NCBI RefSeq assembly: GCF_015350975.1 | Contig: NZ_JADKRX010000002.1 | Location: 346,004-410,003 of the forward strand | From: Curtobacterium sp. VKM Ac-1395 | GTDB lineage: Bacteria; Actinomycetota; Actinomycetes; Actinomycetales; Microbacteriaceae | Length of the DNA: 64,000 nucleotides | Direction: 5' to 3' | Part shown: piece after piece, positions 39,367-49,309 of the stretch | Position numbering within the stretch: position 1 is the stretch's first letter | How the letters are laid out: each line of letters opens with the position of its first letter | The notes under the pieces: generated by a model | Seen by the model: the letters and a program-made list of their open reading frames with translations, nothing else | Told to the model about the DNA's origin: nothing | The model's database searches: none | Translations under genes and position numbers: made by a program

Positions 39367-39482
39367 AGTGGTCACGACACCCCGCCCGTCGATCGCCGAC
39401 CGGTCGCAGACTGTCGCCGCCGCGGCGCCGGAGCGACGGTCGTGGACCACTCGCGGGACGTGAGCGGGGAGTCGTGACCCCT
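39367..39482 (-). repeat. 116-bp intergenic dyad element, copy A
   Basis: Read on the minus strand, this 116-base stretch aligns without gaps to those at 55102-55217, 57711-57826 and 57914-58029. By hand count it matches the first of these at 81 of 116 positions. Its ends are inverted repeats: AGGGGTCACGACTCCCCG at one end and CGGGGTGTCGTGACCACT at the other. Internal blocks such as CGTCGC and GGCGAC also pair across the centre, so the element can form one long imperfect hairpin. It lies between the convergent rbpA and pgl genes, with a terminator on each side. It occupies most of the 315-base spacer. Confidence 0.7.
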
Positions 39483-39535
39483 CGGGAAGATGACGTCCGT
39501 GGACAGGGGAACACGCGACGGCACGCGACCGCAGA

Positions 39536-39579
39536 CAGACGGGAGGCCCGGGGCCAGCTGGCACCGGGCCTCCCGTCTG
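39536..39579 (-). terminator. Terminator after pgl
   Basis: CAGACGGGAGGCCCGG (39536-39551) and CCGGGCCTCCCGTCTG (39564-39579) form a perfect 16-bp stem immediately past the pgl stop. It is one of several terminators in the window built on GGGAGGCC/GGCCTCCC. Confidence 0.85.
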
Positions 39580-39588
39580 CAGAGTGCG

Positions 39589-40359
39589 TCAGTAGGTCGA
39601 CGCGATGAGGTTCTCCGGGACGTCGCGGGCGGCGTCCTGGTCCACGAAGAAGACCGTGCGCTTACGGCCCTGCACGCCACCGACGGGGACCTCGTCGACG
39701 GATGCACCCGCGAGGGCGAGTCCGAGAACCGAGGCCTTCTCGGCACCGGACAGGATGACCCACACCCGCTGCGACGCGTTGATCGCCGGGTAGGTCAGGG
39801 TGAGGCGCTGCGGCGGCGGCTTGGGGGAGTCGTCGACCGGCACGACCACGCGGTCGGTCACCGTGAGCTGCGGGAACTCCGGGAACAGCGACGCGGTGTG
39901 CCCGTCGGGACCGACGCCCAGCAGGGTGATGTCGAACTTCGGTGCGATCGCGGAGTCTGGCGCCGCAGCCTGGAGCTCCCGCTCGTACTGGGCGGCGGCC
40001 TCGTCGATGCTGAGTCCGGCGTCCGAGGCGGCCATCGGGTGGATGTTCGCCGCGGGGATGCCCACGTGGTCGAAGAAGTCGGACTGCGTACCGGTGACGT
40101 TCCGGTCGGCGTCGCCCTCCGGTGCCCAGCGCTCGTCGACCCACCAGACGTGCACCTTGGACCAGTCGACGCTCTCACGGGCCTGCGACTGCCCGATGGC
40201 GGCGAGGACCAGTGTGGACACCGAGCCACCGCTGATGGCGATGTCCGCGCGTTCCTGCTCGTCCAGCACGTCGATGATCTTCGTGATGAAGCGTGCGGCG
40301 ACGGACGCGCCGAGGGCCTGCTTGTCCGGGTGCACCAGCACCCGCCGTTCGTTGGTCAC
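39589..40359 (-). CDS. pgl: 6-phosphogluconolactonase
   Basis: Pgl hydrolyses 6-phosphogluconolactone in the oxidative pentose phosphate pathway. The 256-residue product has AISGGSVSTLVL near the start, the motif VWWVDERWAPEGDADRNV, and LLGVGPDGHTASLFPE, which contains the catalytic His. I chose GTG 40359 because GGGAG lies 5 bases upstream and the longer open frame is implausible. It is the last gene of the tal-pgi-zwf-opcA-pgl series. Confidence 0.94.
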   Translation of the reverse strand: MTNERRVLVHPDKQALGASVAARFITKIIDVLDEQERADIAISGGSVSTLVLAAIGQSQARESVDWSKVHVWWVDERWAPEGDADRNVTGTQSDFFDHVGIPAANIHPMAASDAGLSIDEAAAQYERELQAAAPDSAIAPKFDITLLGVGPDGHTASLFPEFPQLTVTDRVVVPVDDSPKPPPQRLTLTYPAINASQRVWVILSGAEKASVLGLALAGASVDEVPVGGVQGRKRTVFFVDQDAARDVPENLIASTY

Positions 40360-40409
40360 GTGACTCCCGTGTTCGTGGAGCGGCCAGAGGATGTGGTCGC
40401 GATCGGCCC

Positions 40410-40454
40410 GTCCGGTCCGCCCCTGCCGTGACGACAGGGGCGGGACGGTCGGAC
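40410..40454 (-). other. Hairpin between opcA and pgl
   Basis: CGCCCCTG (40418-40425) and CAGGGGCG (40435-40442) form a stem that extends with GTCC/GGAC segments outward to 40410-40454. It lies in the 109-base opcA-pgl spacer and may weaken read-through or protect the upstream mRNA 3' end. pgl may also have a promoter of its own here. Confidence 0.4.
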
Positions 40455-40468
40455 CGCGGTGGTGCTGG

Positions 40469-41413
40469 TCAGCTGGCGATCGAGTCGCGGAGCTGTGCCA
40501 CGCCGTGCTTGACGACGTCTCCGAAGAGGACGTCGGGGTCGAGTCTACGGAGTTCCTCGGCGAGGCAGTCACGCAGGTTCCGGCGTGGCAGCGACAGGTC
40601 GTGCACCGGCTGACCGGGCATCGACAGCGTGGCCACGTCGACGAGGGAGCGTTCCAGCTCGATGTTGCCGGACCCGCGGGACAGCGTGACGCCGTGGATG
40701 CCGCTCGAGCCCGTTGCACGGGGCGACGTGACGACCGAGACCGGCACCTGGAGCCGCAGCTGGAGCCAGGCGGCGAGGAGGAACGTCGACGGGCTGTCGC
40801 TCGCCCCGGAGACCTCGACGCCGGTGACCGGCTCGTACGGCGGCTGGTCGAGCGCCGCGGCGAGCTGGTTCCGCCAGAGCGTCAGGCGTGTCCACGCGAA
40901 GTCGGTGTCGCCGGGCACGTAGGACTCGCTCAGGGCGGTGATCGCCGTGTTCGGGTCCCGCTGGGCGGCGGCGTCGGTGATCCGCCGCTGGGCGATCCGC
41001 CCGAGCGAGGACTCCGCCGGCTTCGGCGGGGCGATCCCGGGCCACCAGGCCACGACCGGTGCATCGGGCAGGAGCAGACCGGTGACGAGGCTCTCCTCGT
41101 CGCTGGCCGTCTCGCCGTAGGCACGCAGGACGATGACCTCGCTGGCGCCGGCGTCGCTCCCGACGCGGATCTGCGCGTCGAGGCGGCCGGGCGAGGCGAT
41201 GTCGCCGTCGTTCTTCGACACGATGATCACGCGCATGGGGTGCTCGCGGGATGCCTCGTTCGCCGCTGCGATCGCCTCTTCCTCGTGGCCGAGGGCCGTC
41301 GAGATGATCAGCGTGAGGACACGGCCGAGTGCGACCGCGCCCCCTTCCTCGCGGATGTGGACGAGGGTCTTCTGGATCTTCGAGACCGTGGTGTTGGGCA
41401 GGTCGATCTTCAT
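40469..41413 (-). CDS. opcA: Glucose-6-phosphate dehydrogenase assembly protein OpcA
   Basis: OpcA is required for assembly or activity of glucose-6-phosphate dehydrogenase in cyanobacteria and actinobacteria. The 314-residue product begins MKIDLPNTTVSKIQKTLV and shows the family segments ALGRVLTLII, PDAPVVAWWPG and FAWTRLTLWR. The ATG at 41413 overlaps the zwf stop (ATGA), so the two are translationally coupled as expected for partners. Confidence 0.94.
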   Translation of the reverse strand: MKIDLPNTTVSKIQKTLVHIREEGGAVALGRVLTLIISTALGHEEEAIAAANEASREHPMRVIIVSKNDGDIASPGRLDAQIRVGSDAGASEVIVLRAYGETASDEESLVTGLLLPDAPVVAWWPGIAPPKPAESSLGRIAQRRITDAAAQRDPNTAITALSESYVPGDTDFAWTRLTLWRNQLAAALDQPPYEPVTGVEVSGASDSPSTFLLAAWLQLRLQVPVSVVTSPRATGSSGIHGVTLSRGSGNIELERSLVDVATLSMPGQPVHDLSLPRRNLRDCLAEELRRLDPDVLFGDVVKHGVAQLRDSIAS

Positions 41414-42948
41414 GGACGCCTCCAGGTCCGGCCGTCGCGGGCGAGGAGGTCGTCGGCCGAAGCCGGACCCCACGTCCCCGGACGGTACTGCTCGGGCTGG
41501 CCCTGCGTGGCCCAGAACTCCTCGATGGGGTCGAGGATCTTCCAGGACAGCTCGACCTCCTGGTGCCGCGGGAACAGCGGCGGGTCACCGAGGAGCACGT
41601 CGAGGATGAGTCGCTCGTAGGCCTCGGGGGATGCCTCGGTGAACGCGTGTCCGTAGCCGAAGTCCATCGTCACGTCGCGCACCTGGGTGCCGACGCCGGG
41701 GACCTTCGAGCCGAAGCGGAGCGTGACGCCCTCGTCCGGCTGGACACGGACGACGAGCGCGTTCTGGCCGAGGGGCGACTGCGGGATGCCGAACACGGCT
41801 TCCGGCACGCGCTTGAACACGATCGCGATCTCGGTCACACGGCGACCGAGGCGCTTGCCGGCCCGCAGGTAGAACGGCACGCCCTGCCAGCGTCGGGTCG
41901 CGATGTTGAGCTTCACCGCGGCGAAGGTCTCGGTCGTGGACTCGGGGTTCATGCCCGCTTCGTCCAGGAACCCGAGGACCTTCTCGCCGCCCTGCCAACC
42001 GCCCGAGTACTGGCCGCGAGCGGTGGCGGTGGACAGGTCCTCCGGCAGCTCGACCGCGGAGAGCACCTTCTCCTTCTCGGCGCGGAGGTGTCCGGCCTTG
42101 AACGAGACGGGTTCCTCCATCGCCGTGAGGGCGAGGAGCTGCAGCAGATGGTTCTGGATGACGTCGCGCGCCGCCCCGATGCCGTCGTAGTACGCGGCAC
42201 GCCCGGCGACGCCGATGTCCTCGGCCATCGTGATCTGGACGTGGTCCACGTAGTTCGAGTTCCAGATGGGTTCGTACATCTGGTTCGCGAACCGCAGCGT
42301 CAGGAGGTTCTGGACCGTCTCCTTGCCGAGGTAGTGGTCGATGCGGAAGACGTCGTCGGGCGCGAAGACGCTCTCGACGATCGCGTTCAGCTCGCGTGCG
42401 GTGCGGAGGTCGGACCCGAAGGGCTTCTCCACCACGACGCGGCTCCACGAGCCCTCGGGCTTGTCGGTCAGCCCGGACAGCTTGAGCTGCTCGGTGACGA
42501 CCGGGAACATCTTCGGCGGGATGGACAGGTAGAACGCGTGGTTCCCCAGAGTGCCCCGCTCGGCGTCGAGGGCGTCGACGGTCTCCTTGAGCTGGACGAA
42601 GGCCTCGGGGTCGTCGAACGACCCCTGGACGAAGCGGATGCCCTGTTCGAGCTGCCGCCAGACGTCCTCGTCGAAGGGGGTCCTGGAGTGTTCCTTGACC
42701 GCGTCGTGGACGAGCTGGGAGAAGTCCTGGTCCTCCCAGTCGCGCCGAGCGAACCCGACCAACGCGAACCCCGGGGGCAGGAGCCCTCGGTTCGCGAGGT
42801 CGTAGACCGCGGGCATCAGCTTCTTGCGGGACAGGTCGCCTGTCACGCCGAAGATGATGAGGGTGCTCGGACCCGCGATCCGGTTCAGTCGACGGTCCGT
42901 GGGCAGCCGGAGCGGGTTGTGCTCCGGGGTGATCGCCACCGGTGACAT
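41410..42948 (-). CDS. zwf: Glucose-6-phosphate dehydrogenase
   Basis: Zwf oxidises glucose-6-phosphate with NADP to 6-phosphogluconolactone. The 512-residue protein shows the coenzyme motif IIFGVTGDLSRKKLMPAVYD, VVEKPFGSDL and the active-site signature RIDHYLGKE. AAAGGAG lies 11 bases upstream of the ATG. It follows pgi by 22 bases and overlaps opcA by 4 bases. Confidence 0.97.
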   Translation of the reverse strand: MSPVAITPEHNPLRLPTDRRLNRIAGPSTLIIFGVTGDLSRKKLMPAVYDLANRGLLPPGFALVGFARRDWEDQDFSQLVHDAVKEHSRTPFDEDVWRQLEQGIRFVQGSFDDPEAFVQLKETVDALDAERGTLGNHAFYLSIPPKMFPVVTEQLKLSGLTDKPEGSWSRVVVEKPFGSDLRTARELNAIVESVFAPDDVFRIDHYLGKETVQNLLTLRFANQMYEPIWNSNYVDHVQITMAEDIGVAGRAAYYDGIGAARDVIQNHLLQLLALTAMEEPVSFKAGHLRAEKEKVLSAVELPEDLSTATARGQYSGGWQGGEKVLGFLDEAGMNPESTTETFAAVKLNIATRRWQGVPFYLRAGKRLGRRVTEIAIVFKRVPEAVFGIPQSPLGQNALVVRVQPDEGVTLRFGSKVPGVGTQVRDVTMDFGYGHAFTEASPEAYERLILDVLLGDPPLFPRHQEVELSWKILDPIEEFWATQGQPEQYRPGTWGPASADDLLARDGRTWRRP

Positions 42949-42970
42949 GTGTCGGTGAACTCCTTTGGTG

Positions 42971-44596
42971 TCAGGAAGTGGGTGAGGGCCCCTGGACCGC
43001 GGCGGTGACGACGTCTGCCAGGGCGGGGAGGTCCCCGGACGACAGCGTCAGCACCGGGCGGCCGTGCTGCGCGAGGACGCTGGCGTCCCCGGCTGCCTGG
43101 GCCCGGATGAGCTGGCCGAACGTGAAGGGCCGCCCGGGGATCGGCAGGTCGCCTGCGTCGTCCGCGAGGATCTGCAGGAACACCCCCGTCGCGGGTCCGC
43201 CCTTGTGGTACTGGCCGGTGGAGTGCAGGAACCGCGGGCCGTAGCCGAACGTGACCGGTCGGCCGACGTGCTCCGCGACGATGTCCCGGAGCACCGCGAG
43301 CTCGCGGTTGACGCCGCGGTCCACGTACGCCTGGATGGCGACGTAGCCGTCGGGGCCGACAGCGGACAGGAGGCTCGTCACGGCCTGGGCGATGCTGCCG
43401 CCGGTCTCGAGACCGGTCGCGGACACCCCGATGCCGGAGTCCCGGAACGCGGGCTCCGCCAGCGCGGACGCCGGCTGGTCGCCGTCGCCGTCGAGCAGTG
43501 CGCGCGTGGCGACCTTGGCGGCCTCCACGTCGGGCTGGTCGAACGGGTCGATGCCGAGCAGACGCCCGGCGACGGCCACGGCGTACTCCCACACGAGGAA
43601 CTGGCCACCGAGCGTGCCGGTGATCTCGACCTCGTGGTCGGCGACGTGGCGTTCCTCGTTGGCGGACCCGACCAGCCGGATGACCTGCAGGTCGGGCAGG
43701 TCCGCGGTGAGCTCTGGGGCGTCCACGTCGAGGACGACGGGGAGCAGTCCCCGCCTGGACTTGCCGGTGGACTCGGCGATCAGCTGTTCGGCCCAGTCGG
43801 CGAACCCGATGATGTGGGTGCCGTCCGCGACGATGCCGATCTTGTCGCGCAGCGGGTCGGTGCCGGCGAGGACCGCGCCGAGCACGAGCCCGGGGTTCTC
43901 GTCGATGTCGACCGCCAGGAGCGCCGAGATGGCGTCGGCCTCGTCGAGCAGCTCCTCGATGTCCGCGCCGGCGAGACCGGACGGCACGAGGCCGAACGCC
44001 GTCAGGGCCGACCAGCGGCCGCCGACGGTGGGGTCGGCCGTGAAGACGCGGTACCCGGCGTCGGTCGCGGCCGCCTCGAGCGGGGAGCCCGGGTCGGTGA
44101 CGACGACGATGCGGCCGGTCGGGTCGATGCCGGCGTCCTGGAACGCCTGTTCGTAGACGCGGCGCTGCGAGTCGGTCTCCAGCGTGGAGCCGGACTTCGA
44201 CGACACGACGAGCACGGTGCGCTCGAGGCGGTCGGTCAGCGCTGCGGTGACCTGGGCGGGGTCGGTCGAGTCGAGCACCGTGAGGGGGACGCCCGCCGTG
44301 CGGGTGATGACCTCGGGTGCCAACGACGAGCCGCCCATGCCGGCGAGGACGACGTGGTCGATCCCCTCGGCGCGGAGCTGCTCGCGCAGTTCGACGATCT
44401 GCGGGACGAGCGGTCGCGAGGTCGCGACGGCTTCGACCCACCCGAGGCGCGAGGAGGCCTCGGTCTCCGCCGCCGGGCCCCAGAGGTCGGGGTCCTGGGC
44501 GGTGATGCCCGACGCCACCAGGTCGGTGACGAGGCGCGGGACCACCTGTTCGATGGCCCGCGCCGCGTCACCCCTGGCGGCGATGGAGACAGTCAC
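42971..44596 (-). CDS. pgi: Glucose-6-phosphate isomerase
   Basis: Pgi interconverts glucose-6-phosphate and fructose-6-phosphate. The 541-residue product has the SIS-type phosphosugar sites: SSKSGSTLET in the first half and the GGRWSALTAFGLVPSGLAG segment. GPRFLHSTGQYHKGG near residue 420 is characteristic of the divergent form seen next to tal in actinobacteria and cyanobacteria. The GTG start overlaps the tal stop by one base (TAGTG). Its position links glycolysis with the pentose phosphate genes around it. Confidence 0.94.
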   Translation of the reverse strand: MTVSIAARGDAARAIEQVVPRLVTDLVASGITAQDPDLWGPAAETEASSRLGWVEAVATSRPLVPQIVELREQLRAEGIDHVVLAGMGGSSLAPEVITRTAGVPLTVLDSTDPAQVTAALTDRLERTVLVVSSKSGSTLETDSQRRVYEQAFQDAGIDPTGRIVVVTDPGSPLEAAATDAGYRVFTADPTVGGRWSALTAFGLVPSGLAGADIEELLDEADAISALLAVDIDENPGLVLGAVLAGTDPLRDKIGIVADGTHIIGFADWAEQLIAESTGKSRRGLLPVVLDVDAPELTADLPDLQVIRLVGSANEERHVADHEVEITGTLGGQFLVWEYAVAVAGRLLGIDPFDQPDVEAAKVATRALLDGDGDQPASALAEPAFRDSGIGVSATGLETGGSIAQAVTSLLSAVGPDGYVAIQAYVDRGVNRELAVLRDIVAEHVGRPVTFGYGPRFLHSTGQYHKGGPATGVFLQILADDAGDLPIPGRPFTFGQLIRAQAAGDASVLAQHGRPVLTLSSGDLPALADVVTAAVQGPSPTS

Positions 44597-45711
44597 TACT
44601 TCTTGGCGTTCTCGAGTGCCGTCTTGACGGTCTCGACGAGCTCACCCCAGGAGACGTTGAACTTGTCCACGCCCTCCTTCTCGAGGAGCCCGACGACGTC
44701 GTCGTAGTCGACGCCGGCAGCAGCCAGCTTGTCCATGAACTCGTTGGCCGAGTCGAACGTGCCGGCGATCGCGTCGCCGTGGACCTGGCCGTGGTCGAAC
44801 GTGGCCTCGAGCGTCTTGCCGGGCATCGTGTTGACGGTGTTCGGCGCGGCGAGCTCGGTGACGTAGAGCGTGTCGGACAGCGACGGGTCCTTGACACCGG
44901 TCGAGGCCCAGAGCGGACGCTGCGTGTTGGCGCCGGACTCGAGCAGGCCGAGGGCACGCTCCGTGGCGAAGGCCTGGGTCCAGACCTGGTAGGCGAGCTG
45001 CGCGTTGGCGATGCCGGCCTTGGACTTGAGGGCCGTGGCCTCGTCGGTGCCGACGGCGTCGAGACGCTTGTCGATCTCGGAGTCGACGCGCGACACGAAG
45101 AAGGACGCGACCGAGTGGATCTTGGACAGGTCGTGGCCGGCGGCCTTGGCCTTCTCGAGCCCACCGAGGTAGGCGTCGATCACGGCGCGGTAGCGCTCGA
45201 GCGAGAAGATCAGGGTGACGTTGACCGAGATGCCGGCGCCGATGACCTCGGTGATGGCCTCGAGGCCCTCGAGCGTCGCGGGGATCTTGATGAGGACGTT
45301 CTCGCGGCCGACCTTCTCGAACAGGAACTTGGCCTGCTCGATGGTCTTGGCGGTGTCGTGGGCGAGACCCGGCTCGACCTCGATCGAGACACGGCCGTCG
45401 AAGCCCTTGGTCTCGTCGTAGATCGGCTTGAAGACGTCGGAGGCGTTGGCGACGTCCTGCGTGGTGATCGCGAAGATCGCGTCGGTCACGTCGGTGTCCG
45501 CCGCGGCGAGCTCCTTGACCTGCGCGTCGTAGCGCTCGCCCTTGGCGAGGGCCGACGCGAAGATCGTCGGGTTGGTCGTCACGCCGACGACGTTGCGGTC
45601 CTTGATGAGGTTCTCGAGACGCCCGGTCTCGAGGAGCTCGCGGGAGAGGTCGTCGAGCCAGATGCTCACGCCGATGGCGGAGAGGGCTTCGGTGGGGGTG
45701 GTGTCAGTCAT
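44596..45711 (-). CDS. tal: Transaldolase
   Basis: Transaldolase moves a dihydroxyacetone unit between sugar phosphates in the non-oxidative pentose phosphate pathway. The 371-residue product matches the long actinobacterial/cyanobacterial subfamily. [12 protein letters not shown] and [13 protein letters not shown] are the N-terminal signature, [12 protein letters not shown] carries the Schiff-base Lys, and [13 protein letters not shown] lies in the C-terminal half. GAAAGAAGAG precedes the ATG. Two hairpins separate it from tkt upstream, so it probably heads its own transcript. Confidence 0.96.
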   Translation of the reverse strand: MTDTTPTEALSAIGVSIWLDDLSRELLETGRLENLIKDRNVVGVTTNPTIFASALAKGERYDAQVKELAAADTDVTDAIFAITTQDVANASDVFKPIYDETKGFDGRVSIEVEPGLAHDTAKTIEQAKFLFEKVGRENVLIKIPATLEGLEAITEVIGAGISVNVTLIFSLERYRAVIDAYLGGLEKAKAAGHDLSKIHSVASFFVSRVDSEIDKRLDAVGTDEATALKSKAGIANAQLAYQVWTQAFATERALGLLESGANTQRPLWASTGVKDPSLSDTLYVTELAAPNTVNTMPGKTLEATFDHGQVHGDAIAGTFDSANEFMDKLAAAGVDYDDVVGLLEKEGVDKFNVSWGELVETVKTALENAKK

Positions 45712-45784
45712 GTGTTTCTCTTCTTTCGTCGACGTGCGCTCGCTCTGAGCGGTGAGTCGGGGTCTGTGGGGTGAGCGTCTGAGG

Positions 45785-45822
45785 ACGGGAGGTCCGCTGC
45801 GGAGCCGCTGCGGGCCTCCCGT
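45785..45822 (-). terminator. Hairpin between tkt and tal (second)
   Basis: ACGGGAGGTCCGC (45785-45797) and GCGGGCCTCCCGT (45810-45822) pair over 13 bp with one G-U pair. It is again of the GGGAGGCC type. It is the more distal of two terminators after tkt. Confidence 0.8.
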
Positions 45823-45826
45823 CGGA

Positions 45827-45857
45827 AGGGCCGGGTCCGTGATCCGGACCCGGCCCT
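45827..45857 (-). terminator. Hairpin between tkt and tal (first)
   Basis: AGGGCCGGGTCCG (45827-45839) and CGGACCCGGCCCT (45845-45857) form a perfect 13-bp stem with a 5-base loop, 6 bases after the tkt stop. Confidence 0.85.
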
Positions 45858-45863
45858 CGTGAC

Positions 45864-47960
45864 TCAGGACGCTGCTGCGATGGTTTCCTTCGCCGCGGCG
45901 AGGACGTGCTCCGTGGTGAAGCCGAACTCGTCGTACAGCTTCTGGTAGTCGGCCGAGGCACCGAAGTGCTCGATCGACACGCTGCGGCCGGCGTCACCGA
46001 CGATGTCGCGCCAGCTCATGCCGATGCCGGCCTCGACCGAGACGCGGGCCTTGATCGCGGCGGGGAGGACCGACTCGCGGTAGGCCTCGTCCTGCTCGAA
46101 GAACCACTCGAGCGACGGAGCGGACACGACGCGGGCGTTGATGCCCTCGCCCTTGAGCTGCTCACGGGCGTCGAGCGCGATCTGGACCTCGGAGCCGGAG
46201 CCGATGAGGATGACGTCCGGGGTGCCGTTCGGCGCCTCGGCGAGCACGTACGCGCCCTTCGCGACGTTCGCGGCGGACGCGAGCGTCTCGCCGGAGGCGT
46301 CGCCCTCGCCACGCTCGAACACCGGGAGGTTCTGGCGGCTGAGCGCCAGACCGGCCGGGCGGTCGGTGTGCTTGAGGATGGTCAGCCAGGCGTGCGCGAC
46401 CTCGTTGGCGTCGGCCGGACGGACGACGTCGAGACCCGGGATCGCACGGAGGGCCGTGAGCTGCTCGACCGGCTGGTGCGTCGGGCCGTCCTCGCCCAGG
46501 GCGATGGAGTCGTGGGTCCAGACGTAGATCGCCGGCGCCTTCATGAGCGCGGCGAGACGGACTGCCGGACGCATGTAGTCGCTGAAGATCAGGAACGTGC
46601 CACCGAACGGACGCGTGTTGCCGTGCAGCACGATGCCGTTCAGGATCGAGCCCATCGCGTGCTCGCGGATGCCGAAGTGCAGCACGCGGCCGAACGGGTC
46701 GGTGCTCCAGGTCGACGTCGATGCCTCGGCCGGACCGAAGGACTTGGCGCCCTCGATCGTGGTGAGGTTCGACTCGGCGAGGTCGGCGGACCCACCCCAG
46801 AACTCGGGCATGAGCGGCGCGATCGCGTTGATGACCTTGCCGGAGGCGGCGCGGGTCGAGACGGCCTTCTCGGTGCTGAACACCGGGAGTGCTGCCTCGA
46901 GGCCCTCGGGGAGCTCCTTGGCGTTCATGCGGTCGAGCAGCGCCTTCTTGTCGGCGTTGGCCGCGGCCCACGCGTCGAAGGACTTCTGCCACTCGGCGTG
47001 CTGCGCCTGGCCCTTGGCGACGGCGCCACGGGTGTACTCGAGGACCTCCGGGGCGACCTCGAAGGTCTTCTCGGTGTCGAAGCCGAGGATCTCCTTCAGG
47101 CCCTTGATCTCCTCGGCGCCGAGCGCGGAGCCGTGGATCTTGCCGGAGTTCTGCTTGGTCGGCGACGGCCAGCCGATGATCGTCTTGAGGACGATGAGCG
47201 ACGGCTTGTCGGTGACCTGCTTGGCGGCCTCGACGGCTGCGTACAGCTCCTCGACGTCCTCGGAGTACTCGCCGGTCTTCTTCCAGTCCACGATCTGGAC
47301 GTGCCAGCCGAGGGCCTCGTACCGCTCCGGGACGCTCTCCGAGAAGGCGATGTCGGTGTTGTCCTCGATCGAGATCTGGTTCGAGTCGTAGAACGCGATG
47401 AGGTTGCCGAGCTGCTGACGACCGGCGAGCGAGCCCGCTTCGTTCGTCACGCCCTCCTGCATGTCGCCGTCGCCGGCGATGACGTAGGTGAAGTGGTCGA
47501 AGGGGGACTGGCCGGCCGGGGTCTCCGGGTCGAACAGGCCACGCTCGAAGCGCTGCGCGTAGGCGAAGCCGACCGAGGACGCGAGGCCCTGGCCGAGCGG
47601 GCCGGTCGTGATCTCCACGCCGTCCGTGTGGCCGTACTCCGGGTGACCCGGCGTCTTCGAGCCCCACTTGCGGAGGTGCTGGAGGTCATCGATCTCGAGA
47701 CCGTAGCCGTGCAGGTAGAACTGCACGTACTGGAGGATGGACGCGTGACCCGCGGAGAGGATGAAGCGGTCGCGGCCGATCCAGGTGGAGTCGCTCGGGT
47801 CGCGGTGCATCACCTTCTGGAAGAGGAGGTGTGCGAGCGGGGCGAGGCTCATCGCGGTGCCGGGGTGACCGTTGCCGGCTGCCTCGACGGAGTCGGCGGC
47901 GAGTACGCGCGCCGTGTCGACGGCCTTCTTGTCGATGGCGTCCCAGGTGAATTCAGCCAC
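45864..47960 (-). CDS. tkt: Transketolase
   Basis: Transketolase transfers two-carbon units between sugar phosphates with thiamine diphosphate. The 698-residue product has the N-terminal [19 protein letters not shown], the ThDP motif [18 protein letters not shown] and the central [20 protein letters not shown]. The closing domain includes [12 protein letters not shown] chose GTG 47960 ([17 protein letters not shown]), which fits family starts; AGAAGGG lies about 12 bases upstream. The open frame extends further but encodes an Arg-rich segment. Two terminators follow it, so it is transcribed apart from tal. Confidence 0.96.
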   Translation of the reverse strand: MAEFTWDAIDKKAVDTARVLAADSVEAAGNGHPGTAMSLAPLAHLLFQKVMHRDPSDSTWIGRDRFILSAGHASILQYVQFYLHGYGLEIDDLQHLRKWGSKTPGHPEYGHTDGVEITTGPLGQGLASSVGFAYAQRFERGLFDPETPAGQSPFDHFTYVIAGDGDMQEGVTNEAGSLAGRQQLGNLIAFYDSNQISIEDNTDIAFSESVPERYEALGWHVQIVDWKKTGEYSEDVEELYAAVEAAKQVTDKPSLIVLKTIIGWPSPTKQNSGKIHGSALGAEEIKGLKEILGFDTEKTFEVAPEVLEYTRGAVAKGQAQHAEWQKSFDAWAAANADKKALLDRMNAKELPEGLEAALPVFSTEKAVSTRAASGKVINAIAPLMPEFWGGSADLAESNLTTIEGAKSFGPAEASTSTWSTDPFGRVLHFGIREHAMGSILNGIVLHGNTRPFGGTFLIFSDYMRPAVRLAALMKAPAIYVWTHDSIALGEDGPTHQPVEQLTALRAIPGLDVVRPADANEVAHAWLTILKHTDRPAGLALSRQNLPVFERGEGDASGETLASAANVAKGAYVLAEAPNGTPDVILIGSGSEVQIALDAREQLKGEGINARVVSAPSLEWFFEQDEAYRESVLPAAIKARVSVEAGIGMSWRDIVGDAGRSVSIEHFGASADYQKLYDEFGFTTEHVLAAAKETIAAAS

Positions 47961-48334
47961 TTGGATGTTGACCCTTCTTGATGCGACGTGTGCGAGGGCT
48001 CGTGCCACCGCACGGACATGGTGGCCACCCGGCGCCCCGTCAGGTCGCCGGTCAACGGCGGCCGACCGACTCGTTCGCGGGCCGACGTCTTCGGGGCACA
48101 CTGCGGGTGGCCCCTCCAGCATAGTGAACCGGCACTCAGAAGGTGTCCAGGTCACCCCGACTGTTCACAACTGCGGTCGGAGGACGTCGCCGTGTCGCTC
48201 GGGTTCACCGCTCCGTCGGTCGCATCGCGTAAAGTGGGAGGCGACCCGTGGACATTCCGGGTCAGCGCACGCCCGGACGCCGAGGACGCCGTCCACCGAG
48301 TGTGCGAGCTGAAGCGACACAGACTGAGGTCCCC
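47961..48334 (+). other. Divergent tkt/ctaB regulatory region
   Basis: These 374 bases hold no gene I can support. On the minus strand TATGCT (48118-48123) may be the tkt -10 box, leaving a leader of about 150 bases. On the plus strand TAAAGT (48230-48235) may be the ctaB -10 box. GGGAGG follows directly at 48236-48241, 6 bases before GTG 48248, which is the alternative ctaB start. No repeats or known riboswitch are evident. Confidence 0.4.
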
Positions 48335-49273
48335 TTGCCGACTGCCACCGTGACCAGGCCCGACATCGAGCGACGCTCGACGCTGTCCCGCAAGGTCCGG
48401 GCGTACGTTTCGTTGACGAAGCCGCGCGTCATGGAACTGCTGCTCGTCACGACCGCCCCGACGATGTTCCTCGCCCAGCGCGGGGTGCCGGACCTGTGGC
48501 TCGTGTTCTGGACGCTCCTCGGTGGTGCGATGTCGGCCGGTTCCGCGTCGGCCTTCAACTGCTACATCGACCGCGACATCGACCGCCTGATGAAGCGGAC
48601 CAGCACCCGCCCGCTGGTCACCGGCGAGCTCACCGACCGCCAGGCCCTGGTGTTCTCCTGGATCCTCGGCATCGGGTCGACGGCGGTCCTCGGCTTCCTG
48701 GTGAACTGGCTCGCCGCCGCGCTCAGCGTCGCCGCGATCCTGATCTACGTCTTCGTCTACACGCTGTGGCTCAAGCGCCGCACGCCGCAGAACATCGTCT
48801 GGGGCGGGTCTGCCGGCTGCATGCCCGTGCTCATCGGCTGGGCCGCCGTCACCGGGTCGCTGACCTGGGCGCCGGTCATCCTCTTCATGGTGATCTTCCT
48901 GTGGACGCCGCCGCACTACTGGCCGCTGTCGATGAAGTACCGCGACGACTACGACGCCGCTGCCGTGCCGATGCTCGCCGTGGTCCGGGGTCGCACGGTG
49001 GTCGGGCTGCAGGTCGTGCTCTACGCCTGGGCCACGCTCGTCTGCTCGCTGCTGCTCATCCCCGTCGCGCACATGGGGCCCCTCTACACGGTCGTCGCGC
49101 TGGCCGGCGGCATCTGGTTCGTCGTCGAGTCGCACAAGCTCTACACGCGGGCCATCCAGCACGTCGAGCACGTGCACCCGATGCGGGTCTTCCACAGCTC
49201 GATCACGTACCTGACGCTGCTGTTCATCGCCGTCGGCATCGACCCGCTGCTGCCGCAGGTCTTCAGCTTCTAG
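48335..49273 (+). CDS. ctaB: Protoheme IX farnesyltransferase (heme O synthase)
   Basis: CtaB attaches a farnesyl group to heme B to make heme O for the aa3-type cytochrome oxidase. The product has about nine membrane helices and the two prenyl-diphosphate motifs [15 protein letters not shown] and YRDDYDAA. I prefer TTG 48335, with GAGG 5 bases upstream, which gives 312 residues, the usual length, beginning before [18 protein letters not shown] 48248 would add 29 hydrophilic residues and cannot be excluded. ctaA lies convergently 275 bases downstream, so the heme A genes are adjacent but not cotranscribed. Confidence 0.92.
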   Translation: MPTATVTRPDIERRSTLSRKVRAYVSLTKPRVMELLLVTTAPTMFLAQRGVPDLWLVFWTLLGGAMSAGSASAFNCYIDRDIDRLMKRTSTRPLVTGELTDRQALVFSWILGIGSTAVLGFLVNWLAAALSVAAILIYVFVYTLWLKRRTPQNIVWGGSAGCMPVLIGWAAVTGSLTWAPVILFMVIFLWTPPHYWPLSMKYRDDYDAAAVPMLAVVRGRTVVGLQVVLYAWATLVCSLLLIPVAHMGPLYTVVALAGGIWFVVESHKLYTRAIQHVEHVHPMRVFHSSITYLTLLFIAVGIDPLLPQVFSF

Positions 49274-49309
49274 GGGCGGGGCGGGCGCGCACAGGCCGCT
49301 CCTGCCGCT

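Noticed and set aside
47961-48155. N-terminal extension of transketolase
   Set aside because: Arg/Pro-rich and without similarity to transketolases; GTG 47960 gives the normal start.
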